A DNA stretch of 64,000 nucleotides, from positions 49,513 through 113,512 of the forward strand of contig NZ_JARVWW010000024.1 in assembly GCF_029846715.1 (NCBI RefSeq), given 5' to 3'. The stretch is from Bradyrhizobium nivariense. GTDB lineage: Bacteria; Pseudomonadota; Alphaproteobacteria; Rhizobiales; Xanthobacteraceae. The position numbers and the translations under genes are program-made. This document shows positions 8,642 to 17,576 of this stretch, piece after piece. How positions within the stretch are numbered: position 1 is the stretch's first letter; every line of letters begins with the position of its first letter. Under the pieces are notes generated by a model. The model was not told where the DNA came from and did no database searches. It saw only the letters and a list, made by a program, of their open reading frames with translations.

Positions 8642-9973
8642 TCAATCCTTCGGCCGCTTGTCGTAGAGGCGCTTGGCCTTGCCAAGCGAGCGTTCCAGCG
8701 TAGCGGGGGCGACCGCTTGCACCTTGGCGGTGATGCCGATGGTGTTCTTGATGTGGGTCGATATCCGGCTCGCATGGTCGAGGAGACCCCGACCGTCCCA
8801 ACTCTCCGGCCGCGCCTCGGCAATGATCGTCAACTCGTCCATGCGTCCTTCGCGGGTCAGTTCCAGAATGAAATGCCCGCCGCACCAGTCGGTGGCGAGC
8901 AGAACCTCCTCGATCTGGGTCGGGAACAGATTGACGCCGCGCAGGATGATCATGTCGTCGGAACGACCCGTGACCTTCTCCATCCGCCGCATGCCCGGCC
9001 GCGCCGTACCCGGCAGCAGCCGCGTCAGGTCGCGGGTGCGATAGCGGATCACCGGAAATGCTTCCTTGGTGAGCGAGGTAAAGACCAGTTCGCCCTTCTC
9101 CCCGTCGGGCAGCACAGCGCCGGACTCGGGATCGATAATTTCAGGGTAGAAATGATCCTCCCAGATGTGCAGGCCGTCCTTGGACTCGATACATTCCTGC
9201 GCAACGCCGGGTCCGATCACCTCGGAGAGACCGTAGATGTCGGTCGCGTCCATGTCGAAAGCGGCCTCGATCTCGCCGCGCATCGCATTGGTCCAGGGCT
9301 CGGCGCCGAAGATGCCGACCTTGAGCGAGCATTGACGCGGATCGAGCTTCTGGCGCTTGAACTCGTCGAGGATCGCCAGCATGTAGCTCGGCGTCACCGT
9401 GATGATGTCGGGCCGGAAATCGTCGATGAGCTGCACCTGCCGCTCGGTCATGCCGCCGGAGATCGGCACCACGGTGCAGCCGAGTTTTTCGGCGCCGTAG
9501 TGCACACCGAGCCCTCCAGTGAAGAGACCATAGCCATAGGCATTGTGGATGATCATCCCGGTTCGGCCGCCGGCGGCGCGGATCGAGCGCGCCATCACGT
9601 CCGACCAGGTGTCGATGTCGCGTTGCGTATAGCCCACCACGATCGGCTTGCCAGTCGTGCCGGAGGACGCATGCACGCGCACCAGCTTTTCACGGGGCAC
9701 GGCAAACATGTTGAAAGGATAGTTGTCGCGCAGGTCCGTCTTCACCGTGAACGGAAATTTCGCGAGATCCGAGAGCTCGCGAAAGTCCGACGGGTGCACA
9801 CCGGCCGTATCGAAGGCGTTGCGATAATGCGCGACGTTGTCGTAGGCGTGCTTCAGCGACCAGGCCAACCGCTGCGTCTGGAGCGCCTTGATCTCGTCAC
9901 GTGACGCGCGCTCATGCGCGTCCATTTCGGCGCGATAGGTGTTGCCACCTTCCTTGAGCTTCGTCAGAGCCAT
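8642..9973 (-). CDS. paaK: Phenylacetate-CoA ligase
   Basis: A 443-residue cytosolic adenylate-forming enzyme that activates phenylacetate to phenylacetyl-CoA with ATP, the entry step of the pathway. The AMP-binding P-loop is HASSGTTGKPIVVGYT (about residues 95-110), followed by the family motif YGLSEVIGPG and the C-terminal RSDDMIILRGVNLFPTQIE. Length matches the PaaK family (about 430-440). The ATG at 9973 follows a GAGG-containing leader; longer in-frame extension has no family support. It is the most promoter-distal recognisable paa gene, 31 bases after paaI. Confidence 0.96.
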   Translation of the reverse strand: MALTKLKEGGNTYRAEMDAHERASRDEIKALQTQRLAWSLKHAYDNVAHYRNAFDTAGVHPSDFRELSDLAKFPFTVKTDLRDNYPFNMFAVPREKLVRVHASSGTTGKPIVVGYTQRDIDTWSDVMARSIRAAGGRTGMIIHNAYGYGLFTGGLGVHYGAEKLGCTVVPISGGMTERQVQLIDDFRPDIITVTPSYMLAILDEFKRQKLDPRQCSLKVGIFGAEPWTNAMRGEIEAAFDMDATDIYGLSEVIGPGVAQECIESKDGLHIWEDHFYPEIIDPESGAVLPDGEKGELVFTSLTKEAFPVIRYRTRDLTRLLPGTARPGMRRMEKVTGRSDDMIILRGVNLFPTQIEEVLLATDWCGGHFILELTREGRMDELTIIAEARPESWDGRGLLDHASRISTHIKNTIGITAKVQAVAPATLERSLGKAKRLYDKRPKD

Positions 9974-10004
9974 CCTCGTTTCCCCACATGGTTTGTTCTT
10001 TTCT

Positions 10005-10469
10005 TTATTGATCTTGCGCCGGCAGCCACGTGCCGGGAATGACCCGCGAATGTCCGCGGAATTCGGCGATGACGGTATCGCCGGCGGTGATGCGCACGTC
10101 ATAGATGCCGGAGCGGCCGCCGCGCGTAACCTCGCGCGCTTTTGCGATGAGACGGTCGCCGAGCTTGCCCGGCTTGATGAAGGTGATCTGGCCCTGCGCC
10201 GCGACGACGCGGTCGTTGTGCGAATTGCAGGCGAAGGCGAAGGCGGAATCGGCGAGCGTGAAGATGAAGCCGCCATGAGCGATGCGCTGGCCGTTGACCA
10301 TGTCCGGCCGCACATTCATCGCCAGCGACGCAAAGCCGGGGCCGATCTCGACGATCTCCATGCCGAGGCCTTTCGAGGCATCGTCCTCCGCCCACATCGC
10401 ATCGGCGCAGGCGCGGGCAACATCCTCAGGCGACCGGATTTTGACGTTCACGCGCTTCTCCCGGCCCAT
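10005..10469 (-). CDS. paaI: Hydroxyphenylacetyl-CoA thioesterase (hotdog fold)
   Basis: A 154-residue hotdog thioesterase. In characterised systems PaaI hydrolyses dead-end ring-hydroxylated phenylacetyl-CoA and frees CoA. The family core NGQRIAHGGFIFTLADSAFAFA carries the catalytic Asp, with the HGG turn before it. The start is uncertain: ATG 10469 is taken because the family begins about 25 residues before the ARACADAMW helix, but no strong ribosome site is visible, and in-frame TTG 10502 and GTG 10478 are possible. Lies between paaE and paaK on the same strand. Confidence 0.93.
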   Translation of the reverse strand: MGREKRVNVKIRSPEDVARACADAMWAEDDASKGLGMEIVEIGPGFASLAMNVRPDMVNGQRIAHGGFIFTLADSAFAFACNSHNDRVVAAQGQITFIKPGKLGDRLIAKAREVTRGGRSGIYDVRITAGDTVIAEFRGHSRVIPGTWLPAQDQ

Positions 10470-10506
10470 TGTTTGCACATGATGTTCCGCTGGTTGGTCC
10501 AAGCTG

Positions 10507-11589
10507 TCAAACGTGGTCGTAATCGACCACGACCCGTTCCGACGATGGCTTCGCCTGGCAGGTCAGGACAAACCCGGCCTTCAGCTCCCAGGGTTCCAGC
10601 GAGTAGTTGATGTCCATCGGCGCCTCGCCCTCGACCAGTTTGGCGCGGCAGGTCGAGCACATGCCGCCCTTGCAGGCGAAGGGCAGATCGACGCCGGCGC
10701 GCAGCGCTGCATCGAGGATCGCCTCGTCCGCGGCGACCGGCACGTCGCGGCGCTTGCCGTCGATGATCAGCGACGCCATCGCTTTCGGCGGCGCGTCAGG
10801 CGCAACGATCTTCTTCGGCCGCGGCTTGCCGCCGAACTCGGAGACAAAGCGCTCGACGTGGATACGCTCTTCCGCGATGCCGAGCCCCCGGCAGGTCGCC
10901 TCGATCTCTTCGCTCATGCCCAGAGGTCCGCAGATGAAGATGTGATCGATGCTCGCGGCCGGCACCAGAGAGCGCAGCAGCACCCTCACCTTGTCGCCGT
11001 CGAGTCGGCCGTGCAGGATCGGAATGTCCTGTTCCTCGCCGGAGATGACGTGGAAGATCGAGAAGCGATCGATGAAGCGATCCTTGAGCTCTTCAAGCGC
11101 CTCGATGAACATGATGTTGTCGGTCGTGCGATTGCCGTAGAACAGAAAGAAGTGGCTGTCCGGCTCGCGCGCAAGCGTGCCCTTGACGATCGACAGGATC
11201 GGCGTGATGCCGGAGCCCGCGGCAAAGCCGACATTGATGCGGCCGGCGCCGGCCGGCGGGACCACGCCGAAGCGTCCGGTGGGCGTCATCACGTCCAGCT
11301 CGTCGCCACACTTCAAATCGTCCGCCGCCCAGCTCGAGAACGCGCCACCATCAATCTTCTTGACGGCGATGCGTATCTCGCCGTCGTCGGGGCCGGAACA
11401 GATCGAATAGGAGCGGCGCACCTCCTCGCCATCCAGCATGGTGCGGAGCGTGAGGTATTGGCCGGGCGTGAAGGCGTAGTCGGTCGCAAGCTCCGTCGGG
11501 ATGGCAAATGTCAGCGATACGGCGTCGGACGCCTCGCGGCGGAGGTCGTTGACGGCCAGGCGATGGAAGCGCGGTGCGGCTGCTGACAT
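10507..11589 (-). CDS. paaE: Phenylacetyl-CoA epoxidase reductase subunit
   Basis: A 360-residue iron-sulfur flavoprotein that passes NADPH electrons to the diiron oxygenase PaaAC. The N-terminal FAD domain has RSYSICSGP (about residues 60-70), the NAD(P) domain follows with GFAAGSGITPILSI, and a plant-type [2Fe-2S] ferredoxin domain closes the protein with CKGGMCSTC plus a distal Cys in VLTCQAKP. The ATG at 11589 is chosen because it sits 2 bases after the paaD stop; an in-frame GTG at 11601 would overlap paaD. Confidence 0.96.
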   Translation of the reverse strand: MSAAAPRFHRLAVNDLRREASDAVSLTFAIPTELATDYAFTPGQYLTLRTMLDGEEVRRSYSICSGPDDGEIRIAVKKIDGGAFSSWAADDLKCGDELDVMTPTGRFGVVPPAGAGRINVGFAAGSGITPILSIVKGTLAREPDSHFFLFYGNRTTDNIMFIEALEELKDRFIDRFSIFHVISGEEQDIPILHGRLDGDKVRVLLRSLVPAASIDHIFICGPLGMSEEIEATCRGLGIAEERIHVERFVSEFGGKPRPKKIVAPDAPPKAMASLIIDGKRRDVPVAADEAILDAALRAGVDLPFACKGGMCSTCRAKLVEGEAPMDINYSLEPWELKAGFVLTCQAKPSSERVVVDYDHV

Positions 11590-11591
11590 GG

Positions 11592-12095
11592 TCAATGACA
11601 CTTGAAATAATCAAAGGGTTCGCGGCAGGTCTTGCAGCGCCAGAGCGCCTTGCAGGAGGTCGAGCCGAATTCGGACAGCAGCTCGGTATCCGCCGAGCTG
11701 CATTGCGGGCACGCAACGGCCTGCTCGCCGAACAGCGCCCGGCGTGAATTCGAGGCTTGCGGCGGCGCGATGCCGTAGGCGTGAAGCTTCCGGCGGCCCT
11801 CCTCGCTCATCCAGTCGGTGGTCCAGGCCGGCGACAACACAGTGCGGACCTTTGGACGGCAGAATCCGGCGCGCTCCAGCGCGACCTCGATTTCCAGTGC
11901 GATCATGTTCATCGCCGGGCAACCCGAATAGGTCGGGGTGATCGCGACCTCGACGTGATCGCCGTCGAGAACGACATCGCGGAGCACACCGAGATCGGCG
12001 ATGGTCAAAACCGGAATTTCGGGATCAACCACACTCGCTGCGGCGTCCCAGGCGCGTTGGCGCAGTTCGCTATGGCGCTCCAGCACCGTCACCAT
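11592..12095 (-). CDS. paaD: Phenylacetate degradation protein PaaD (MIP18/DUF59 plus Cys-rich tail)
   Basis: A 167-residue protein with an N-terminal MIP18/DUF59 domain (about 5-100; DPEIPVLTIADLGVLRDV and TPTYSGCPAMNMI) and a C-terminal zinc-ribbon-like tail with CPQC and CKTC pairs. PaaD is essential for phenylacetyl-CoA epoxidase and is thought to help mature iron or Fe-S centres. The ATG at 12095 overlaps the end of paaC by 7 bases; the longer in-frame extension would run inside paaC and is rejected. Confidence 0.96.
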   Translation of the reverse strand: MVTVLERHSELRQRAWDAAASVVDPEIPVLTIADLGVLRDVVLDGDHVEVAITPTYSGCPAMNMIALEIEVALERAGFCRPKVRTVLSPAWTTDWMSEEGRRKLHAYGIAPPQASNSRRALFGEQAVACPQCSSADTELLSEFGSTSCKALWRCKTCREPFDYFKCH

Positions 12096-12865
12096 GTCTG
12101 CCCCGGGAAAGTGCGCTGCATCGACTGCAGCTCGGACAGAAGATGGCCAAGATGCTCGCTGTGCCGCCCGGAACGACCGCCCTGCTGCATCCATCCGGTC
12201 TGCGGCAGCTCAAGCGTGGCTTCACTGATGACACCCGAGAGCGTCGTCAGCCAGCGACCGCGCAAGCTCCCGGGATCGATGGCGATATCGGCATGGATCA
12301 GGGCGCGTTCGCCTTCATCGACGGCAAACATCTCACCGGTAAAAGCCCAGAGATGATCGATCGCGGCCTGCGCGCGGGCATGGCTCTCATCCGTGCCGTC
12401 GCCCAGCCGGATGATCCACTCCGAGGCATGGCGAAGGTGATAGGCGCTCTCCTTCTCCGACTTGGCGGCAATGGCTGCAAGCGCCGCGTCGCGCGAAGTC
12501 ATCATCGCACGCCAGTAGAGATCCGCGAAGGCGGAATAGAAGAACTGCCGCACCAGCGTCTGGGCAAAATCGCCATTGGGCTGTTCGACCAGCAGCAAAT
12601 TGCGGTACTGCCTGACGTCGCGCAGGTACGCGAACCTGTCCTCGTCGTTGTCCTTGCCTTCGACCTTGGCGGCGTAAGAGTAGAGTTCGCGGGCCTGGCC
12701 GAGAAGGTCGAGCGCGATATTGGAGAGCGCCATGTCCTCTTCCAGCATCGGCGCATGTCCGCACCATTCCGACAGCCTGTGCCCGAGGATCAGCGCGTCG
12801 TCGGCGCGGCGCAATGCGTAAAGCACCAGCGGCGTCTCCGAGACCTGGATGTTCGCCACGGGCAT
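12089..12865 (-). CDS. paaC: Phenylacetyl-CoA epoxidase structural subunit
   Basis: A 258-residue helical ferritin-like subunit that pairs with PaaA; in E. coli it scaffolds the catalytic subunit and lacks a full diiron site. Recognisable stretches are the N-terminal LVLYALRRADDALILGHRLS and the central EQPNGDFAQTLVRQFFYS. The ATG at 12865 overlaps the TGA of paaB by one base, so translational coupling is likely. A longer frame extending to 13129 is an antisense-type shadow across paaB. Confidence 0.96.
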   Translation of the reverse strand: MPVANIQVSETPLVLYALRRADDALILGHRLSEWCGHAPMLEEDMALSNIALDLLGQARELYSYAAKVEGKDNDEDRFAYLRDVRQYRNLLLVEQPNGDFAQTLVRQFFYSAFADLYWRAMMTSRDAALAAIAAKSEKESAYHLRHASEWIIRLGDGTDESHARAQAAIDHLWAFTGEMFAVDEGERALIHADIAIDPGSLRGRWLTTLSGVISEATLELPQTGWMQQGGRSGRHSEHLGHLLSELQSMQRTFPGQTW

Positions 12866-13152
12866 CACATGTGCCCCACTTCGTCGGGTACCTCGTAGAA
12901 CGTCGGATGCCGGTAGATCTTCGATTCCGCCGGCTCGAACATCATGCCCTTCTCGGCGGGGTCGCTTGCGGTGATCGCGGTCGACGGCACCACCCAGATC
13001 GAAAGACCCTCGCCGCGGCGGGTATAGATGTCGCGGGCGGCCTGCAAGGCCATCGTGGCGTCGCTCGCATGCAGCGAGCCGACATGCTTGTGCGCGAGCC
13101 CGTTGCGGCTGCGAATGAAGACTTCCCACAGCGGCGTGTTCGGCGTGGCCAT
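12865..13152 (-). CDS. paaB: Phenylacetyl-CoA epoxidase subunit PaaB
   Basis: A 95-residue small subunit of the multicomponent epoxidase, which bridges PaaAC assemblies. The N-terminal PLWEVFIRSRNGLAHKHVGS and the SLHASDATMALQAARD segment are characteristic. Length matches the family (about 95). The ATG at 13152 has an AAGGAG ribosome site 6 bases upstream. It starts 10 bases after the paaA stop. Confidence 0.97.
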   Translation of the reverse strand: MATPNTPLWEVFIRSRNGLAHKHVGSLHASDATMALQAARDIYTRRGEGLSIWVVPSTAITASDPAEKGMMFEPAESKIYRHPTFYEVPDEVGHM

Positions 13153-13162
13153 CGCGATCTCC

Positions 13163-14155
13163 TTATTCTGCCGCTTGCGCAATCCGACGCTGCGCGCGCT
13201 TTGCGGCATAGGCCGCGGCCGCCTCGCGCACCCAGGCGCCCTCGTCGTGCGCCTTGCGGCGCGCGGCAAGCCGATCGCGGTTGCACGGGCCATTGCCGGC
13301 GAGCACCTGCTTGAACTCGGTCCAGTCAATCTCGCTGTAACGCCAGTGCCCGTCCGCATCCTGAATCATGCCGGGATCGGGAATGCTGAGGCCGAGATAT
13401 TGCGCCTGCGGCACGGTGGCATCGACGAATTTCTGGCGCAGCTCGTCATTGGAGAAGCGCTTGATCTTCCATTTCGTCGAGGTGTCGCTGTGCTGGCTGG
13501 TGGCATCGGGCGGGCCGAACATCATCAGCACCGGCCACCACCACCTGTTCAAGGCGTCCTGCGCCATCGCCTTCTGCTCGTCCGAGCCGCGGCACAGCGT
13601 CAGCATGATCTCATAGCCCTGGCGCTGGTGGAACGACTCCTCCTTGCAGACGCGGATCATCGCGCGCGCGTAGGGACCGTAGGAGCAGCGACACAGCGGG
13701 ATCTGGTTCATGATCGCGGCGCCGTCGACCAGCCAGCCGACGGTGCCGATGTCGGCCCAGGTCAGCGTCGGATAGTTGAAGATCGAGGAATATTTTGCCT
13801 TGCCCGCAAGCATGGCATCGACCAGCTCTTCGCGCGAAGTACCGAGCGTCTCGGCGGCTGCATAGAGATAGAGCCCGTGGCCACACTCGTCCTGCACCTT
13901 GGCGAGCAGCGCGGCCTTGCGGCGCAAGGATGGCGCGCGCGTGATCCAATTGCCTTCGGGCAGCATGCCGACGATTTCGGAATGAGCGTGCTGGGAGATC
14001 TGGCGGGTGAGAGTCTTGCGATAGGCCGCCGGCATCCAGTCGTTCGGCTCGATGCGCTCGTCGGCATCGATGCGCGTCTGGAACTGCGCGGCCGTGGCCG
14101 CGTCCTCAAGACCGCGATCATCGGCCTCCGCCATGTTCAGCGCCTGGGTATACAT
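13163..14155 (-). CDS. paaA: Phenylacetyl-CoA epoxidase catalytic (diiron) subunit
   Basis: A 330-residue ferritin-like oxygenase that converts phenylacetyl-CoA to the ring-1,2-epoxide with O2 and electrons from PaaE. Carboxylate/His ligands of the diiron site are expected in the helices around KVQDECGHGLYLY and RVCKEESFHQRQGYEI, both clearly present. Two ATGs compete: 14161 directly abuts GGGAGG, while 14155 has this ribosome site at a normal 6-base spacing and is chosen. First structural gene of the operon, 83 bases downstream of paaX. Confidence 0.97.
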   Translation of the reverse strand: MYTQALNMAEADDRGLEDAATAAQFQTRIDADERIEPNDWMPAAYRKTLTRQISQHAHSEIVGMLPEGNWITRAPSLRRKAALLAKVQDECGHGLYLYAAAETLGTSREELVDAMLAGKAKYSSIFNYPTLTWADIGTVGWLVDGAAIMNQIPLCRCSYGPYARAMIRVCKEESFHQRQGYEIMLTLCRGSDEQKAMAQDALNRWWWPVLMMFGPPDATSQHSDTSTKWKIKRFSNDELRQKFVDATVPQAQYLGLSIPDPGMIQDADGHWRYSEIDWTEFKQVLAGNGPCNRDRLAARRKAHDEGAWVREAAAAYAAKRAQRRIAQAAE

Positions 14156-14238
14156 GCGCATCCTCCCGCTTTTATTGGGAGGAAATATATATCAGAAATT
14201 ATCTCATGCAAGATATTTCTGTAACATAAAGATCAGGC
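14156..14238 (-). promoter_or_regulatory. paaA leader with palindrome, candidate PaaX operator
   Basis: This short AT-rich gap between paaX and paaA contains an imperfect palindrome at 14193-14221, with arms CAGAAATTATCT and AGATATTTCTG around CATGCA. PaaX represses paa promoters by binding palindromes and is released by phenylacetyl-CoA, so this is the natural operator candidate. The GGGAGG ribosome site of paaA lies at its downstream edge. Confidence 0.55.
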
Positions 14239-15099
14239 CTAGAATCTCCTTTCCAGGAGTTTTCGCGCCGGCGGCAATGGCCCTTTTTCATTGGTTCCAT
14301 GGCCATCAAGCCATTGTTCCGATGGAGCAAGCAGCGCGCGATAGATGTCGCCGCACAGCGCGCGGGCGGCCCTGCCCGGCCAGTCCGCCGGAAGCAGGCT
14401 TTCGGGCAGCAGCGGATCGCGCAGCACGACGCGGCGGTAATAGTGGATCAGGAGGATGCGCGCGGCAAACGCGTCGGCCTCGGACAGCTCCCTGCCGCGC
14501 GCGATCGCGGCGCGCAGCGGCTCGAACGTCTTCATGAACTTCAGATAAGCATCCGCGGTGCGGTCCAGCGGCCAGCTCGCACTGAGCAGCCGGCGGCCAC
14601 TGTCGTCCTCGGCCGAGACTTCAAGACGGATGGCGCCCGCGGCCTCGTCCGGCACGGGCACGCCTGACGGCGCGACCCACACGCCCGGCAGCGGGCTGCC
14701 GAAGCCGGCATTGCGGAGCGCCTCGCGCGAGGCGTCGCGATCCTCGCCATTGCCGATCAGAAGCAGCTCGAAGCGCCCGGTCCAGTCGGACGGCGGCGGA
14801 TCGTAGATATGACGTGTCGCGGCCTCGAATATCTGGCGGCCTTTGTCGGCCAAGCGGTAAAAACTGTTGCGGCCGACCTTTTCGCGCGTCAGCCAGCCAT
14901 CGGCGGCAAGCCGCGACATCGCGGTACGCACAACGCCGCTGTCGATGTCCAGGCTCTCGAAGAATTCCAGCAGTGTGCCGAGCCATACCGAGCCACCACG
15001 CGGCACGATGGCATCGCCGAACACGGTGATGACGATGGAGCCGGTGCGCGACGGCTCGCGCTTGAGCTGATCGGTGATGCGGGACAACGGATGCGCCAT
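14239..15099 (-). CDS. paaX: PaaX family transcriptional repressor
   Basis: A 286-residue regulator. Residues about 15-85 hold the PaaX winged helix (GSIVITVFGDAIVPRGGSVWLG, then VRTAMSRLAADGWLTREKVG), followed by the central PaaX domain and a C-terminal helical domain ending near the DPLLPESLLPADWPG signature. In characterised species PaaX represses the paa genes until phenylacetyl-CoA accumulates. Upstream of and co-directional with paaABCDE. The ATG at 15099 gives family length; the upstream open frame is repeat sequence. Confidence 0.95.
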   Translation of the reverse strand: MAHPLSRITDQLKREPSRTGSIVITVFGDAIVPRGGSVWLGTLLEFFESLDIDSGVVRTAMSRLAADGWLTREKVGRNSFYRLADKGRQIFEAATRHIYDPPPSDWTGRFELLLIGNGEDRDASREALRNAGFGSPLPGVWVAPSGVPVPDEAAGAIRLEVSAEDDSGRRLLSASWPLDRTADAYLKFMKTFEPLRAAIARGRELSEADAFAARILLIHYYRRVVLRDPLLPESLLPADWPGRAARALCGDIYRALLAPSEQWLDGHGTNEKGPLPPARKLLERRF

Positions 15100-15167
15100 G
15101 CGCGAGGCATAGCGCGTTTGGTGCGGGCGCGACAATGGACGGGTGCGACAATGGAAGCGAGAGCCGG

Positions 15168-15299
15168 GCTCGATCCTTCGAGATGGCGTTTCGCGCCTCC
15201 TCAGGACGAGGTCTAATCGCCTTCGCGCGGCTTCGCCTGCTCTCAACCTTCATGGTGAGGAGCGCGGCAAAGCCGCGCGTCTCGAACCATGCAGGCCCG
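15168..15299. repeat. Intergenic repeat with CTCAGGA/TGGTGAGG arms
   Basis: The stretch contains CCTTCGAG, CTCCTCAGGACGAGG, then CTTCATGGTGAGGAGCG and CGTCTCGAACCATGCAGGCC. From memory this matches a repeat that recurs in Bradyrhizobium intergenic regions. It ends within 2 bases of the stop codon of the next gene (15301). No reading frame in it is credible. Confidence 0.55.
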
Positions 15300-15300
15300 C

Positions 15301-16071
15301 TTACCGATGCGGATCGGGATAGACCACGCTGCGCCAGCCGCGGCGGTCGAAGGGCCGCCACTGGCCTTCCTTCTGCGCGAGGCGGTCGGCGACGGCATAG
15401 ACCGCAGCCGGGTGATGGCCCATGCCGCAATGGCTGCTCTCGATTTCGATGCTCTCGGTCTGCGCGCCCGTCTTCTCCATGCAGCCCTGCCAGGCGCAGA
15501 CGCCGTCGGTGCGGCTGAAAATCGCCGTGGTCGGCACCGGCGGCGGAACGGCGAGATCGCCGCCGAACTGCGGATCGACCTCGTCGGACTTCCGCCCGCT
15601 CGCCCATTCATAGACGCGCCAGGCATTGGTCGAATGGGGATCGCCGGCAAAGGGGCTGCCGAGCGTGATCACCTGGCGCACGCGGTCGGGCATCATCTTG
15701 GCGAGCTGGCGCGCATAGAGACCGCCGAGGCTCCAGCCGACCAGGCTAATCTTGCGGCCATGGGTGTCACTGAGCTCCTCGACCAGATCTACCATCGCAT
15801 GCTGCACGCCCTCGCGCAGGCCGTAATTGCGGCCCTGGCGCCAGCCGCTCACCGCATAGCCCTTGCCCGACAGAAACGTGCGTAACGCGCGCGTGGATGC
15901 GTCGGAGGCCACGAGGCCCGGCAGAACCAGCACCGGATGCCCATCGCCGCGCGGCGCGAGGCTGAGCAGCGGCAGCGCGCCGAGGAATGCGCCGAACTCG
16001 TGGATCGCTCGCCCTTCCAGAAACATCAGGGTACGGGAGGGCGGACTCAGCGTCTGCGCAGTAGCGGTCAT
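15301..16071 (-). CDS. Alpha/beta hydrolase (paralogue of the gene at 28576-29376)
   Basis: A 256-residue serine hydrolase. The nucleophile elbow is GWSLGG, followed by a TLGSPF strand; a late Asp lies in SRTDGV and a late His in SSHCGMG. The N-terminal APRGDGHPVLVLPG block and the C-terminal AVADRLAQKEGQWRPFDR block recur almost unchanged in the hydrolase at 28576-29376, so the two are paralogues. Both sit near storage-lipid genes, which suggests an intracellular esterase, lipase or PHA depolymerase role; that is inference. The ATG at 16071 has AGGGGA upstream at good spacing. Confidence 0.88.
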   Translation of the reverse strand: MTATAQTLSPPSRTLMFLEGRAIHEFGAFLGALPLLSLAPRGDGHPVLVLPGLVASDASTRALRTFLSGKGYAVSGWRQGRNYGLREGVQHAMVDLVEELSDTHGRKISLVGWSLGGLYARQLAKMMPDRVRQVITLGSPFAGDPHSTNAWRVYEWASGRKSDEVDPQFGGDLAVPPPVPTTAIFSRTDGVCAWQGCMEKTGAQTESIEIESSHCGMGHHPAAVYAVADRLAQKEGQWRPFDRRGWRSVVYPDPHR

Positions 16072-16272
16072 CAATGGTCCCCTGGGAAGAATTGCTGGAA
16101 AGGCCACCGGTTGCGTGCCGGCAAATGGGTATGGGATTCCAACACGCCGGCTTCTTGATCGTTCCGCAGCGCAACATGAATCAGCTAGGCAGCGGGTTCC
16201 CGACATTCAAGCGGGAGACACACCGGGCCACAATAGGCCCGCGCGTTAATGCTGACGTCCGTGACGCAAAAG

Positions 16273-17559
16273 TCACAACAATCGAAGCAGGAATTCTACG
16301 GAGTAAAGCGCAAGACCTGCGAGCCCGCCGATCAGCGAGCCGTTGAAGCGAATGTATTGCAGGTCGCGGCCAATGTTGATTTCGATCAGCGAAATCAGCT
16401 GCGCCATGTCCCACGACTTGACCTGGTCGGAGATGAAGGTCGACACGCCGCTCTTCTGGTCTGCGACGAAACTGCGCAGCACCGCGACCAGGCCCTTGTT
16501 GATCTCGCCGCGCAGCTCGGCATCGCCGGCGAGCGCTTCGCCCGCCGCGACACACATGCCGGCGAGATGATGCTGCAGCACCTGCGTCTCGCCGCTTGCA
16601 CTACGCTCGATGAAGGACCGCGTGTTGGCCCAGACGGTGCGGGCGAGATCGGCGAGCTCGGGACGCGCGAGCAGATCGCGCTTCAGGCCGTCGATGCGGT
16701 CGATATAAGCCTGGTCGGTGCCGAGCCGATCGACGAAGGTCAGCACCATGCGGTCGAACTCGCCGCGGAACGGGTGCTTGGGATCGGCGCGCACCTCATC
16801 GAAGAAGGCGGTGGCGGAGGCCACGATCTTGTTCACCAGAAACTTGTCGGCGCGATAGAGCCTGAGCAAGGTCGGCAATTCCGCGCGCACCTTCTCGCGA
16901 ATCATTGCCATCGTGTCTTTCTGATTCAGCGTCTCGTGCATCACGCGCAGGAGATCATCGAACAGTATCTGGTGCCGCCCTTCCGCGACGAAACCGCGCA
17001 ACGTGCCGGCCGCGAGCGGCGCCAAGTCGATGGCCTGGAGCTGCGAGGACATGCGGCGGATGATGAAGGTCATCAGACCGGAACTCTCAGTCGCGGAGAC
17101 GGCCTCCGGCAGCAGGCGCAGCGCAAAGCGCGCGAGGTCGTCGCTGCGCTTGCGATCGCGCAGCCAGTCGGCGACGAAAGAGCCGAAATCGATCTCCTTC
17201 AGCTTGGCCTCGACGGGACCAACCTCGAGGAAATGCACCTGGATGAATTCGCCGAGCTTGTCGGCGATACGGGCCTGGTTGCTCTGGATGATCGCGGTGT
17301 GCGGGATCGGCAAACCAAGCGGCCGCCTGAACAGCGCCACCACCGCGTACCAGTCGGCGAGCCCGCCGATGGTCGCGGCTTCCGCGAAGGCCGCGATGAA
17401 TCCGAACACGGGATGCACGGGCAGCAGCCATTTCGCGACGACGAACAGGACAAGCGTCGAGCCCAGCACCAGCGTCGCCAGCGCTTTGACGCGACGCAAT
17501 TCGGCCGCGCGTTCGGCGTCGCCCGGGGAATCGAAGGAGAAGGTGGCGGGTGGAGTCAT
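16273..17559 (-). CDS. DUF445 membrane protein (YjiN-like)
   Basis: A 428-residue protein of the DUF445 family. Near the N-terminus one or two hydrophobic helices (about residues 25-60) precede the conserved GGLADWYAVVALFRRPLGLPIPHT block; a long, mostly helical region follows and a short hydrophobic segment (about residues 410-425) closes the protein. Function is unknown for the family. It stands alone with about 200 bases on its 5' hydrolase-side neighbour and a repeat upstream of its start, so it looks monocistronic. The ATG at 17559 gives family length. Confidence 0.9.
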   Translation of the reverse strand: MTPPATFSFDSPGDAERAAELRRVKALATLVLGSTLVLFVVAKWLLPVHPVFGFIAAFAEAATIGGLADWYAVVALFRRPLGLPIPHTAIIQSNQARIADKLGEFIQVHFLEVGPVEAKLKEIDFGSFVADWLRDRKRSDDLARFALRLLPEAVSATESSGLMTFIIRRMSSQLQAIDLAPLAAGTLRGFVAEGRHQILFDDLLRVMHETLNQKDTMAMIREKVRAELPTLLRLYRADKFLVNKIVASATAFFDEVRADPKHPFRGEFDRMVLTFVDRLGTDQAYIDRIDGLKRDLLARPELADLARTVWANTRSFIERSASGETQVLQHHLAGMCVAAGEALAGDAELRGEINKGLVAVLRSFVADQKSGVSTFISDQVKSWDMAQLISLIEINIGRDLQYIRFNGSLIGGLAGLALYSVEFLLRLL

Positions 17560-17576
17560 AACTGCATCACCCTACT

